Origin: a virus
DNA length: 34,552 nucleotides
IMG/VR virus record: IMGVR_UViG_3300050821_005410
Coordinates: 1-34,552 of that record
Reading direction: 5' to 3' (one strand)
The position numbers were made by a program, and so were the translations under genes. Position 1 is the stretch's first letter; the number at the start of each line of letters is the position of its first letter. Under the pieces are notes generated by a model. The model searched no databases, was not told the origin of the DNA, and saw nothing but the letters and a program-made list of their open reading frames with translations. Shown here piece after piece: positions 1-7,614 of this stretch.

Positions 1-98
1 GAGCGTACTATATCTTCGTTAAATACAGGCGTGAAGTTATTAAGTAGTGCACCTTTTAAGCTCGAACCATCGCGCACAGTCATGGCTAAATACGCATC
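1..98. repeat. Terminal direct repeat, copy 1 (circular join)
   Basis: These 98 bases are identical to 34455-34552 at the other end of the window. The repeat lies inside the major capsid gene and the capsid frame continues through it, so it marks the overlap of a circular or circularly permuted assembly and not a gene duplication. The unique genome length is then 34,454 bp. Confidence 0.95.
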
Positions 99-581
99 GG
101 ATGCAATGTTAACACCTTGCTCTAACAATTTAGCACCCGCTGTATCTACGGTAGTAAAGCTGTTAATAGCAACGCCTGCGGTCCCTGTGAAGAAGTTTAA
201 TTGCAGTTCCGCTGCACCAGAGATATCTTTTTCCATTTGCGTGATAATTTCTTGGATTGCAGGGGCTATAAATAATCGAGAAAAGTCCTCAATTCTTAGG
301 GACAAATCTTGAATGGTATAGGCAATCAGGGCGTTATATTGGTGAGCAATTACAATGGTCTCAACGGTTTCTATAATTGATTGCGGCACTGCTACGGAGC
401 CATCACCTACTATAAAGTGGTTTTGTCTACGTACTTGCAGGGTATCACCAATTTTATAGCCAGAGGACACAAAGTCATCTTGATAAATACGTGATGCTGT
501 CATCACGAAGGGTGCGTTATTTGCAAACATTGCCAATGCGGTATTGGATACCAAATCGGTAGTAATAAATTGGTTAGTCAT
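1..581 (-). CDS. Major capsid (coat) protein, P22 gp5-like, N-terminal part
   Basis: This is the first 193 codons of the coat protein; the rest is at 33824-34552 across the circular join, giving 403 residues in all. The start is the ATG at 581 (MTNQFIT), preceded by GGAG and AAGGA. The family is the P22 coat type (HK97 fold). The early part carries the bulk of the shell domain, including the segment around GAAELQLNFFTGTAG near residues 145-160. It lies directly downstream of the scaffold gene, as in P22. P22 coat is about 430 residues, so this is a slightly short member. It should be the most abundant virion protein. The family call is by motif recognition and gene order. Confidence 0.88.
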   Translation of the reverse strand, partial: MTNQFITTDLVSNTALAMFANNAPFVMTASRIYQDDFVSSGYKIGDTLQVRRQNHFIVGDGSVAVPQSIIETVETIVIAHQYNALIAYTIQDLSLRIEDFSRLFIAPAIQEIITQMEKDISGAAELQLNFFTGTAGVAINSFTTVDTAGAKLLEQGVNIASDAYLAMTVRDGSSLKGALLNNFTPVFNEDIVR

Positions 582-638
582 TTCCTTTGTCTCCATTTAA
601 TCCATTAAATGGCACATGCACTGCACTTATTAAAAGCT

Positions 639-669
639 GATGGTGCTAACAATCCTAGTCAACACCATC
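639..669 (-). terminator. Hairpin between scaffold and coat genes
   Basis: On the minus strand a 12-bp stem with two G-U pairs (GATGGTGTTGAC with GTTAGCACCATC) encloses a 7-base loop and is followed by AGCTTTTA. It resembles a weak intrinsic terminator or RNA-processing site between scaffold and coat, where a change in transcript level or stability would be useful. There is no long U-run, so full termination is unlikely. Confidence 0.45.
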
Positions 670-677
670 CTCTTTTT

Positions 678-1502
678 TTACTTCCATGTGCCGGCCTTCA
701 TACGCGCTCTAATTTCTGAGAGCGGCGTTTTATCCGTAATGGCACCTGCAGAACGCGCTGGATTTGCTTTGATGCTCCCCATAGGGGTAGTTTTATGGGC
801 ATTTGACGATTTGCCGTTATTGCCCCCCATCAATGAAAAAGACAGCTTGTTCACTTCACGTGCCTGGTCTAGTGGATGGAGTTGTGAAATTCTTTCAAGT
901 TCAGAGCGATTTTTTCCTAACTGGTAAGCTACATCTGCTGGATTTTCAACAAGTAATAGTGCATCCCGCACATGGTCGGTAAAGGGGGCATCGCTCTCTC
1001 TAACGACATCGTCAAAATCATCGTACTTATCTGAAGCCTTATCAAACTCATCGTTTAAGCGTTGGTATTGCTTATGTACATGAGCCATCTTTTGTGCTTC
1101 TTTAGCTTGTCTCTCTTCCTGGTCCTTCATTCCGAGAGCTAAGCGTACGGCATGATGTATTTTTTCCTCCTCGTTCATACCGGGCGAATTGGGTTGACCT
1201 GGTGATGAATAAGGATTGTTTGGTGAATGATTGGAAGGGTTAGCTGAGTCCATATTTGCGTTTTGAAATTGCGCTTGCATTTGCATCATTTGCTCTTGCA
1301 TTTGTCGCATTTCGCGCTGATGTTTCTTAGCTTGCATTCCTAGCCGTTTCTTTATGACAGCTTGAGGGTCATCTGGTTCGTTTTCCTTTTCTGTTGCTTG
1401 TGCTTCCGCCTCATCAACATACCCGGGATCTACCGCTCCAGTTTGTCCATCTTCATCATCCCCGTTTACCTGTCCTGCAAAAGCGTTTCTGTCCTCGTCC
1501 AT
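678..1502 (-). CDS. Scaffolding protein, P22 gp8-like
   Basis: The 274-residue product is highly charged and predicted to be largely helical. It has an acidic N-terminus (residues 1-50), a Met/Gln-rich coiled-coil segment (about 60-80, with the MRQMQEQMMQMQ pattern), an Asn/Pro/Ser linker (about 83-110), and further charged helices. It ends in a short basic helix, LSEIRARMKAGTWK, resembling the coat-binding basic tail of scaffolds. It lies between portal and coat, the P22 gp8 position, and should be an internal assembly chaperone absent from mature virions. The ATG at 1502 has GGAG nine bases upstream. Sequence similarity among scaffolds is low, so position and composition carry most of the call. 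Confidence 0.82.
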   Translation of the reverse strand: MDEDRNAFAGQVNGDDEDGQTGAVDPGYVDEAEAQATEKENEPDDPQAVIKKRLGMQAKKHQREMRQMQEQMMQMQAQFQNANMDSANPSNHSPNNPYSSPGQPNSPGMNEEEKIHHAVRLALGMKDQEERQAKEAQKMAHVHKQYQRLNDEFDKASDKYDDFDDVVRESDAPFTDHVRDALLLVENPADVAYQLGKNRSELERISQLHPLDQAREVNKLSFSLMGGNNGKSSNAHKTTPMGSIKANPARSAGAITDKTPLSEIRARMKAGTWK

Positions 1503-1678
1503 GAATTAAATCTCCATCTCAACGTCTTCCTGACGTTGCCAGTCATTCGGTTGACTAACTACCCTAGGCCCATACGGTCGGCCTGTAACCCTGAGAGATC
1601 CTTCCCTCGATACTATTTACTATAGACCTTAAAATTAACTAATTCTACCCCATAGGTACGACTTGATTTAAAATTTAA
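1503..1678 (-). promoter_or_regulatory. Structured leader upstream of scaffold gene
   Basis: No credible gene lies in this 176-base gap. Read on the minus strand it contains three hairpins in a row: GGCC at 1567-1570 with 1580-1583, a 5-bp stem at 1541-1556, and a 7-bp stem CAACGTC/GACGTTG at 1520-1538 with a 5-base loop. The segment is more GC-rich than the flanking AT-rich DNA. It is probably the 5' leader of the scaffold-coat transcript. No good promoter is visible. Confidence 0.4.
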
Positions 1679-2083
1679 CTATTTTTGTAAGTAGGTATCT
1701 AATTTTTCTAGGGTGGAATCTAATTTTTTTTGGAGTTCTACTATTTCTAGGGAGACTTTGAGATCGATTCTATAGTCGTTTTCAGCACGTTTTCTATCTA
1801 TATTAGTTAACCTATTTTGAGTCATTAGAATGAAAGGGGCCTGAAATACCGAAATACAGGATAAAATTAGATTTAATAGGATGAAAGGATATTGATCGAA
1901 AGAGTAAACAAATAAGTTAAAGGCAATCCACCCTCCAAAGAAGCACATAAAGATAATGATAAATTTCCAACTTCCCCCAAATTCAGACACCACATCGGCA
2001 GTTATCTCACTAAGCGTGGGTATATTTTCAGTTTCTTCTTTTTTTAATATCTCGTCAACCTGACAATCTAGATGATCTAACAT
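1679..2083 (-). CDS. DUF1003 family membrane protein
   Basis: From the ATG at 2083 the product has 134 residues. That ATG follows the portal stop and has GAGG nine bases upstream inside the end of the portal gene. A longer in-frame ATG at 2116 would overlap portal and lacks a comparable site. The core matches the DUF1003 pattern: FGGSW before a first membrane helix (about 38-57), a short loop with the DQYPFILLN motif, a second helix (about 64-85), then APFILMTQNR and a charged helical tail with NDYRIDLK. Bacterial homologues are inner-membrane proteins of unknown function. Here it sits between portal and scaffold, a place normally held by virion genes. It could affect the host membrane, aid lysis, or be a moron. 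Confidence 0.75.
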   Translation of the reverse strand: MLDHLDCQVDEILKKEETENIPTLSEITADVVSEFGGSWKFIIIFMCFFGGWIAFNLFVYSFDQYPFILLNLILSCISVFQAPFILMTQNRLTNIDRKRAENDYRIDLKVSLEIVELQKKLDSTLEKLDTYLQK

Positions 2084-2084
2084 C

Positions 2085-4262
2085 TTATTGATCCTCTTTT
2101 TTTGAAGGATTGGCATGCTTATGTAAATCCGCTAAAACCTTCGCTAAATCGGTAGCAAAAACTGATTCTGCTTTTTCTTTATCTAATCCATGCGCAAGAC
2201 GGGTCTTTTCAATGTTTGCCTGATGATTGTATATATCTAGCTTGCTATCTAATTGTATTTTTTGTGCTTTTAGTAGTAATTCTGCTTTTTCTAGTTCATG
2301 TTGTTGTTTCTCTAACTCTAATTTCTCTTGCTTGTTTTGAATCTCAGCCATTTGTGCCTGCATTTGCATTTGCATCATTTGTTGTTGAGGATTAGGTTGT
2401 TGGGGTGGTGGTTGTTTGCCTTCTTCTTTTGCTAATATCTCAGGCGGTACCAGTGTTTTGAAACGTTCTGCAATCTGTGGCATAAATTGTACGTCAAGGT
2501 TTTTAGCCCATAGGTCTGCAATGAGCGGGAATACCTGCGGACTGGCTGCTAATGTTTCTTGTAAAAACTCTAAGGCTATGTCTTTTTGTACTGCAAAACT
2601 TGGTCCAGTATCAATTTCAATATCATATTCTCCACCATCCAGAGCATTATCTCGAATTGGTTCTCCGTTTTCTGTTTCACTTGTAACCTTGTTTAATATA
2701 ATAGATTCTGTACGTCCATCCGCCTTAGAAATAACCATAGGCCTTTCACGTTCACCTACAATAACGGGCAATAAACTTAATACAACACGACCACCTTGCT
2801 CTATTGCTTGATTCAGGTTATCAAAGAATACATAAGCGGACATAGAGCCCTCTAATTTACGTTCACGCCGTGCTTTACCTGACATGTCCCTGCCTTGAAG
2901 TGCTTCTGTTTCAGAAAATCCTAATATTTCGCGTATATCCTGAGTGCCACGCTGGAATTGTTGTAAAAGGGTACCTGATAATTCCCAGGGCGGCATTTTT
3001 TGTGGCATTTGTCCCGTAGTTGGGTCTGGTTTAGCTATTAAAATACCCGATTGTAGCTCAGGATTTCTCCACATTTGTTCTTCACCCAGAATGTTATCGG
3101 GTGTACCGAGCCATTGTTCACGTCGTCTATTCTTAATTTCGGCTGCAATTTCACTTCCTACGTAGTTAACAAACTTCTGTGCATCTTTAGCTTCATGAAT
3201 GAAAGACTTTGTGTATTGTTGTCCGTTAATAAAATTAGAATCACCGTCTACAAAAATAATAGGCAAGTGTTTTGAGGGCCATTCTATGTATTTAATTATT
3301 TGATTTTGGGTAAGCATATATTGGCGTATCTTATAATCCTTACTCATACGTTCTGCGTGCACCTCAGGAATGGTCTTTCTAATTAGATTACCAACAACCT
3401 GGGCACCTTCTGCTACCTGCTTTAAGGTAGCAATATCCTTTTGCATGTTTTCCCATTCTTGTTCAGTAACCGTACTGCCATCCGTTAAGAGTAAAATCTT
3501 TAAAGGGAACCATTCTTTACGTGTGTATTTACAAACAACGATTGTGTCTCTAGTTTCCCACTGAAAATCTAAAAGTGAACGGGGATCGGAATAAGACACA
3601 GGATTCATCACCCAGGGGTAAGTGGCATAAAACTCTTCTTTTGTATAAAGATACTGGCGTGAACAAAAATTACCATCGCCTTTATGTGGCTTTAATGCGG
3701 TTGGATCAAAGGATGTGCGCGTTACATCCGGTATTAATTCAAAATTAATTACTTGATTAAATGACATGGGATTTTCATAGTCAAGATTAATCTCAAAGGC
3801 ACCATGGCCCATCATTAATGCTTGCTTAAAGGCTGTCTGATACACTAAATCATTTTGTGATTGATAGGATATGGTTCGTACTAAGTCTGCACGTAAATTT
3901 ATTTGTTTTTCGGATGATTTTCCGGTTAATGAACGTACCATTAAATCGGGCTTATTTTTACGCTGCTCGCCTGCTATCTTTTTAGTACAATCATAGAGCT
4001 TATTGAATGACATGGCAGGCTTAAATAACCTGCTAAATTCGGACCTCTCAACAGTTGACCATTGGTCACGTAAGACAAAATTCATATCATCTTTTCCACG
4101 TGTTATATTTTCACCAAAATAGCCATACCATAGTGTTATGTCTTCACGTGCTTTTTCTAATACTTCTTTTTCATCAATACCCGCTTCATCTAAAGTATCA
4201 TGTAATTCTTCATAAATACTGTCAATTTCATCCGTAGACATATCATTAGAAATAATTTCCAT
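2085..4262 (-). CDS. Portal protein, P22 gp1-like
   Basis: The product is 725 residues from the ATG at 4262, which has GGGG six bases upstream; a second ATG at 4274 would add four residues. P22 portal has the same length. The N-terminal region is typical of the P22-type portal family, with WYGYFGENITRGKDDMNFV near residue 45, followed by the clip/stem/wing core. From about residue 635 the tail is extremely Gln/Met-rich and then forms a long charged coiled coil, reminiscent of the P22 barrel. It forms the dodecameric DNA channel at the capsid vertex, binding terminase and then the gp4-like factor. The downstream DUF1003 gene is translationally close. Confidence 0.92.
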   Translation of the reverse strand: MEIISNDMSTDEIDSIYEELHDTLDEAGIDEKEVLEKAREDITLWYGYFGENITRGKDDMNFVLRDQWSTVERSEFSRLFKPAMSFNKLYDCTKKIAGEQRKNKPDLMVRSLTGKSSEKQINLRADLVRTISYQSQNDLVYQTAFKQALMMGHGAFEINLDYENPMSFNQVINFELIPDVTRTSFDPTALKPHKGDGNFCSRQYLYTKEEFYATYPWVMNPVSYSDPRSLLDFQWETRDTIVVCKYTRKEWFPLKILLLTDGSTVTEQEWENMQKDIATLKQVAEGAQVVGNLIRKTIPEVHAERMSKDYKIRQYMLTQNQIIKYIEWPSKHLPIIFVDGDSNFINGQQYTKSFIHEAKDAQKFVNYVGSEIAAEIKNRRREQWLGTPDNILGEEQMWRNPELQSGILIAKPDPTTGQMPQKMPPWELSGTLLQQFQRGTQDIREILGFSETEALQGRDMSGKARRERKLEGSMSAYVFFDNLNQAIEQGGRVVLSLLPVIVGERERPMVISKADGRTESIILNKVTSETENGEPIRDNALDGGEYDIEIDTGPSFAVQKDIALEFLQETLAASPQVFPLIADLWAKNLDVQFMPQIAERFKTLVPPEILAKEEGKQPPPQQPNPQQQMMQMQMQAQMAEIQNKQEKLELEKQQHELEKAELLLKAQKIQLDSKLDIYNHQANIEKTRLAHGLDKEKAESVFATDLAKVLADLHKHANPSKKEDQ

Positions 4263-4287
4263 GTAACACCCCATCCGTTGGGTTATA

Positions 4288-4317
4288 GCGACTTTAACAT
4301 AGAATTGTTAAAGTCGC
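4288..4317. terminator. Perfect 12-bp inverted repeat upstream of portal
   Basis: GCGACTTTAACA (4288-4299) and TGTTAAAGTCGC (4306-4317) form a perfect 12-bp stem with a 6-base loop between the Tad2-like gene and portal. The T-rich flank (CTTTTAA) follows on the plus strand, so it would terminate antisense transcripts better than the minus-strand operon. It may act in both directions, or as a processing or attenuation site. Confidence 0.5.
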
Positions 4318-4349
4318 CTTTTAATCCTCTAATCTAAGAGGTATTAAGC

Positions 4350-4601
4350 TTACTCTACTACAGTTGATGCATCTATAACTACGGGCGTCACTTCTGGCAA
4401 TTCAAATTCTTGCCAGTCATCAGCATAAAAATCTTCTATAGAGAATATAAAATTACCTGCATTAGGGTTTGGAACTAGTACTATCTTCCAAGCATGTTTC
4501 ATGCCTTTCATAAATTTTAAGTAACCCTCGTCAATAGGCCAAGCTGCTCTATGCATTTCTTTACCTGCTTTCAACTCTTCTAACGCTTGTAAAAAATTCA
4601 C
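4350..4601 (-). CDS. Tad2/DUF2829-like protein (possible anti-Thoeris)
   Basis: The product has 83 residues and a GTG start at 4601 with AAGGAG eight bases upstream. The N-terminus has the DUF2829 pattern: MNF, an ALEELKAGK helix, then an Arg and an AAW turn. It ends with the family-like EDFYADDWQEF segment. DUF2829 proteins include Tad2, which sequesters the cyclic ADP-ribose-type signal of Thoeris defence. The fold assignment is from motif order. The binding residues have not been compared, so anti-defence activity is inference. A second protein with the same ED-x-x-ADDW ending is encoded at 17230-17436. It sits in the packaging operon between the large terminase group and portal, so it would be made late. 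Confidence 0.62.
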   Translation of the reverse strand: MNFLQALEELKAGKEMHRAAWPIDEGYLKFMKGMKHAWKIVLVPNPNAGNFIFSIEDFYADDWQEFELPEVTPVVIDASTVVE

Positions 4602-4625
4602 TTACTGTACTCCTTGTGGTTGTTG

Positions 4626-4886
4626 TTATGGTAAAACTACTAATTGGCAAGACCCTGCTGTAAAGACAGGTTTATACCATTGGTGACCATCTGATGCCAC
4701 AGCTGCTACAAAATCACTAGCTAGCAAATCATTGCCATTAGCTGACAAATAACCGTCTAAAAATCCTGCTGCTGCAACTTGTGCTAATGTGTTATTAGGC
4801 GCATACAATCTACCAATACGCGGTATTACGTTGTTATTGTCGCTTGCGAAATGTAATTTTAATGTCACTGCTGCTTGTATAGTCAT
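4626..4886 (-). CDS. Small phage structural-type protein, unknown
   Basis: This 86-residue protein is rich in Ala, Asn and Leu. Its central pattern, AQVAAAGFLDGYL followed by LLASDFVAAVASDG, resembles small beta-rich virion-associated proteins. I cannot name the family. Its ATG at 4886 overlaps the stop of the zinc-ribbon gene upstream as ATGA, with GGAGG just upstream. It lies in the head gene region and could be a decoration or fibre-associated protein. Confidence 0.6.
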   Translation of the reverse strand: MTIQAAVTLKLHFASDNNNVIPRIGRLYAPNNTLAQVAAAGFLDGYLSANGNDLLASDFVAAVASDGHQWYKPVFTAGSCQLVVLP

Positions 4887-5050
4887 GGTATCCTCCGTTT
4901 ATTAAACCATTGATTTTCTAATCCCTTATTATAATTCTTAGTTATATTAGCAATAATATTCTTTAATTGCTCGTCACATACTACACACTTATCATCAACC
5001 ATGGATGATTTATTATATTTTCTACAATACAGACATTTTTTATCAAGCAT
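4883..5050 (-). CDS. Zinc-ribbon microprotein, 55 aa
   Basis: The ATG at 5050 overlaps the terminase stop (TGATG) and the TGA at 4885-4883 overlaps the next start (ATGA). That tight coupling on both sides is the main evidence that it is real. The 55 residues contain CLYC (6-9) and CVVC (22-25), two Cys pairs spaced as in a small zinc ribbon, then a basic C-terminus. Packaging clusters often contain HNH or zinc-finger accessory proteins, but this one is too short for a nuclease. Confidence 0.72.
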   Translation of the reverse strand: MLDKKCLYCRKYNKSSMVDDKCVVCDEQLKNIIANITKNYNKGLENQWFNKRRIP

Positions 5051-6609
5051 CAGAATATCCTCATTACAGGATTTGTCATATCAACCCGTGGCTTCCCTTG
5101 CATTTTATCAGCAGTTATCCTGTCACTAGCTATTTCTAAACACCCATACCCTAGGGCATCCATGGGGTGTGATGCCATGTTCTTATTGGGCTTATCCTTA
5201 TATCGTTCTTCCCCTGATACTGCTACTCTGGCAAACACATAATCTTTTACAAACCCTTTAAACAAGGTAGGACAATGCTTTCTATCGAGCAACAACCCAG
5301 GCTTACCATCTACCATCTTATTTAGAAAGTATTTAACCGAGGCAAGACGTGGGTCTATATCGTTTGTACGTGCTCCGCGTGTACGAATACCAAGTGATGA
5401 TAGCTCACCAATACATGACATTTCCTCTACCACTTCACTTCTACTATTACCGGCCGGGTCTGCAACCGAATCTCCCACTTTACAATACGGAAAATCCTTA
5501 GCTAATGATGGAATGACAATAGAGTCGGCAAAACTCCTTATTCCCATACCATCGCCTACGTATTCCTTTAAAATCATCAATTGACCACGGGGAGATAATT
5601 GCATCACAACACAAGCAGGCGTTAAACCAAAATCCCATCCTAATAATAACTTTTCTCCCTGGATTGCACTTAATGATTCTACTGCATGAAAATCCGGATT
5701 AAATTCAGGATACACGCGCTTACCAAACCCAACAGAGCCATATTCTCCAAGACAAAATACCTTAATAAACTCTTGTGATTGCCCTTCCGCCAGCATTTCA
5801 TAATAGTTATCAGGTAAATGATTAGCATTATCAGCACAAGGATTTCGCACCCACTTATTGTCCTCATTCTTTATCAATCCCGGTGGTTGCTTAAATAATT
5901 TATGATTCTCAAATTGTTGCTCTTCAAAGTCTTTAAATATCCAATGATCATCTTCGGGCGGATTCGTATCTGCAATAATTCCAGACCAATAGGGTTCTTT
6001 ACAAAAAGCCTTACTAGGATAGCGATTAACACGACCCTTCATATGCGCCAAAGCCGCTTTTGGGACCTCGGATAGTTCATTGATATAACACCCCGTTAGC
6101 TCCAGGGATTTAATCTTTCTTACGTCCTCGGGCCTATCTAGTGCTATAAATAACAATTCTAGCTCTACTATCCCCTTCCCATCATTAAAGCTATGCTCAT
6201 ACGTCATGATTGGCTTTTGACGTTTTCTAATATCGCCTAACTCTTCAAACCAAGCAAGCCAAGTAGCTAAGGTTGTTGTAGATAATTCACCGCTTGTATT
6301 TCTTACAATTCCCCATCGGCTTCTTCGTCTATTTGCATGCCACACTGGCATACTACAGGCACGTTGTACAATCTCTGTAACTGCCCACGTTGATTTTCCA
6401 CTACCATAAGGTCCCATAATGACACGGACAAAGCTGTTATCGCTATGAGCAATATGACCAGTTGCAGTTGGAACATAGATTTTATCTTCTCTAGTAGCAT
6501 GTATAATCATCCCTGTGTCATTTAATGTTATTTGACGCTCTACACCTTTTTGTCGTTGTTGTTCAATCTCTGCAATGCGTCTTGCAATAGCCGATGCGGT
6601 TAAAGTCAT
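5050..6609 (-). CDS. Terminase large subunit
   Basis: The 519-residue product has the two terminase domains. The ATPase has a Walker A motif GPYGSGKS at residues 66-73 and a hydrophobic strand ending CYINELSE at about 174-181 as the Walker B region. The nuclease domain starts near residue 320 with LLGWDFGLTP, whose Asp (about 326) is the first metal ligand of the RNase H-like fold, and a later VADPAG segment probably carries another. It pumps DNA into the prohead through the portal and cuts the concatemer. The ATG at 6609 overlaps the stop of the upstream zinc-ribbon gene, and the 3' end overlaps a 55-aa gene. Confidence 0.94.
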   Translation of the reverse strand: MTLTASAIARRIAEIEQQRQKGVERQITLNDTGMIIHATREDKIYVPTATGHIAHSDNSFVRVIMGPYGSGKSTWAVTEIVQRACSMPVWHANRRRSRWGIVRNTSGELSTTTLATWLAWFEELGDIRKRQKPIMTYEHSFNDGKGIVELELLFIALDRPEDVRKIKSLELTGCYINELSEVPKAALAHMKGRVNRYPSKAFCKEPYWSGIIADTNPPEDDHWIFKDFEEQQFENHKLFKQPPGLIKNEDNKWVRNPCADNANHLPDNYYEMLAEGQSQEFIKVFCLGEYGSVGFGKRVYPEFNPDFHAVESLSAIQGEKLLLGWDFGLTPACVVMQLSPRGQLMILKEYVGDGMGIRSFADSIVIPSLAKDFPYCKVGDSVADPAGNSRSEVVEEMSCIGELSSLGIRTRGARTNDIDPRLASVKYFLNKMVDGKPGLLLDRKHCPTLFKGFVKDYVFARVAVSGEERYKDKPNKNMASHPMDALGYGCLEIASDRITADKMQGKPRVDMTNPVMRIF

Positions 6610-6800
6610 TTTTCTAATACTTGTTTGGGCGGTTGAGTTTTATAGGGAGCATTCTTATAGTTTTCGCGTAAATGCTCTTGCGTAGTATAACGTGCACCGC
6701 ATTTTGTACACTCACGTCGTCGATAGATTTGATTTCTGTTCTCATCTTTGGTTGTCTCAACAACACGCGAATGAGTGTAATTACAAGCTCTACATTGCAT
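6606..6800 (-). CDS. NrdR-like zinc-ribbon protein
   Basis: The 64 residues closely follow the N-terminal zinc ribbon of NrdR. There is a CxxC pair at 3-6, SRVVET, a D-x-x-x-x-x-IYRRREC stretch, a second CxxC pair (CTKC) and ARYTTQEHL. The ATP-cone that follows in NrdR is absent. NrdR represses ribonucleotide reductase genes, and the ribbon alone can bind DNA. In phages such stand-alone ribbons often precede the terminase, and the role here is unknown. It is coupled to neighbours on both sides, with TAATG at its start and a 4-base overlap with the terminase start. Confidence 0.75.
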   Translation of the reverse strand: MQCRACNYTHSRVVETTKDENRNQIYRRRECTKCGARYTTQEHLRENYKNAPYKTQPPKQVLEK

Positions 6801-6985
6801 TATTTTCTTAGCCCTGTAAGTGTTTTATGGCGTGTGGCCTGTGTTGCTTTATTAAAACGCTCAATGCTTTTTGTGACGTCAACGGGTTTCCAGCTATCCG
6901 ATTTATACACCTCAAAAGAAGGTGCTGTTTCTTTTTCTTTCTTCTTGCGCTGTTTCTCAACCCATTTGTTTTGGATAACTAGCAT
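6800..6985 (-). CDS. Small basic protein, unknown
   Basis: The product has 61 residues, with a Lys/Arg/Glu-rich N-terminal half (VEKQRKKKEKE) and a basic C-terminus. No family is recognised. The ATG at 6985 has AAGGAT five bases upstream, and its stop overlaps the start of the NrdR-like gene. Its position in the terminase operon is the main support. Confidence 0.6.
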   Translation of the reverse strand: MLVIQNKWVEKQRKKKEKETAPSFEVYKSDSWKPVDVTKSIERFNKATQATRHKTLTGLRK

Positions 6986-6994
6986 ATAGAATCC

Positions 6995-7210
6995 TTATTT
7001 CTTTTTAACCTTTCCTAAGACTCTATCTGCTTTTGCGTCTATTTTGGCTTTACTTGATGCAGATAATTTTCCTTTATTTTCCATTTCAGAGGCTCTAGCT
7101 TTTGCGTTTCGAGCATGTGCCTTATCTTCCATGGGGTATTTGCGCTCACCAGGTAAACCAAACTCACTTTTTGGAATTTTGCTTCTTTTATTCGTTGTTA
7201 ATTTTGCCAT
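6995..7210 (-). CDS. DUF6582-like small phage protein
   Basis: The start chosen is the ATG at 7210 (MAKLTTN), with AGGG six bases upstream; a longer TTG-started frame has no better site. The 71 residues contain FGLPGERKYPMEDKAHARNAKAR, a pattern common in small phage proteins (DUF6582-like), followed by an Ala/Lys-rich helix and a basic tail. Its function is unknown. It is one of a string of small Lys-rich genes between the two terminase subunits. Confidence 0.68.
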   Translation of the reverse strand: MAKLTTNKRSKIPKSEFGLPGERKYPMEDKAHARNAKARASEMENKGKLSASSKAKIDAKADRVLGKVKKK

Positions 7211-7272
7211 TTCAATCCCTAATTGGAGCAAGACTTAAAGGACGGTAATAAGCCTTGCATAATATTATAATG

Positions 7273-7419
7273 CTATTTGCTTTTCTTCTTCTTTGAATTA
7301 GCTTCACTATAAGCAATAGCTACGGCTTGTTTTTGAGCTTTGCCAGCTTTCATTTCACGCTTTATGTTCTCACTAAAACCTTTTTTAGTACGCGCTTTAG
7401 AAGCTTTTAATAGGGGCAT
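7273..7419 (-). CDS. Small Lys-rich protein, DUF6496-like
   Basis: This 48-residue protein runs from the ATG at 7419. It has a basic N-terminus and the segment KAGKAQKQAVAIAYSEA, which recurs in very common small phage and bacterial proteins (DUF6496-like), followed by a poly-Lys tail. Its biochemical role is unknown; the charge suggests nucleic-acid contact. It lies in the small-gene run of the packaging operon. Confidence 0.65.
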   Translation of the reverse strand: MPLLKASKARTKKGFSENIKREMKAGKAQKQAVAIAYSEANSKKKKSK

Positions 7420-7428
7420 AGTAAATTC

Positions 7429-7605
7429 TCACCTGTGTTCTTCGGAAGTAGGTATTACTTTACTTTCTAACCATTTACCCAGTTGCTCTGATAATATCTT
7501 AGCTTCTTCTAAGAATGCTGCCTGCATATCAGGTTCGTGCGCTACAAAAGCCGACTCAAGAGCAGGTATCAAATGACTGGCTACAAAGTTACTTAATAAA
7601 CTCAT
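7429..7605 (-). CDS. Small helical protein, unknown
   Basis: The ATG at 7605 has AAGGAT five bases upstream and opens a 58-residue frame rich in Ala, Glu and Leu, predicted to be mainly helical. No family is recognised. It fits exactly between its neighbours at 7419 and 7615 in the packaging operon, which supports it as a gene. Confidence 0.62.
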   Translation of the reverse strand: MSLLSNFVASHLIPALESAFVAHEPDMQAAFLEEAKILSEQLGKWLESKVIPTSEEHR

Positions 7606-7614
7606 AATAAATCC

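Noticed and set aside
1-98. Terminal repeat as a true short direct terminal repeat used in packaging
   Set aside because: It lies in the middle of the coat gene and restores its frame when joined, which points to assembly overlap.
31-312. Plus-strand 93-aa frame at the window start
   Set aside because: It is antisense to the coat gene in a different frame, has no recognisable motif, and no ribosome site.
2416-2811. Plus-strand 131-aa frame inside portal
   Set aside because: It is a shadow of the portal gene in the opposite strand with no independent signals.
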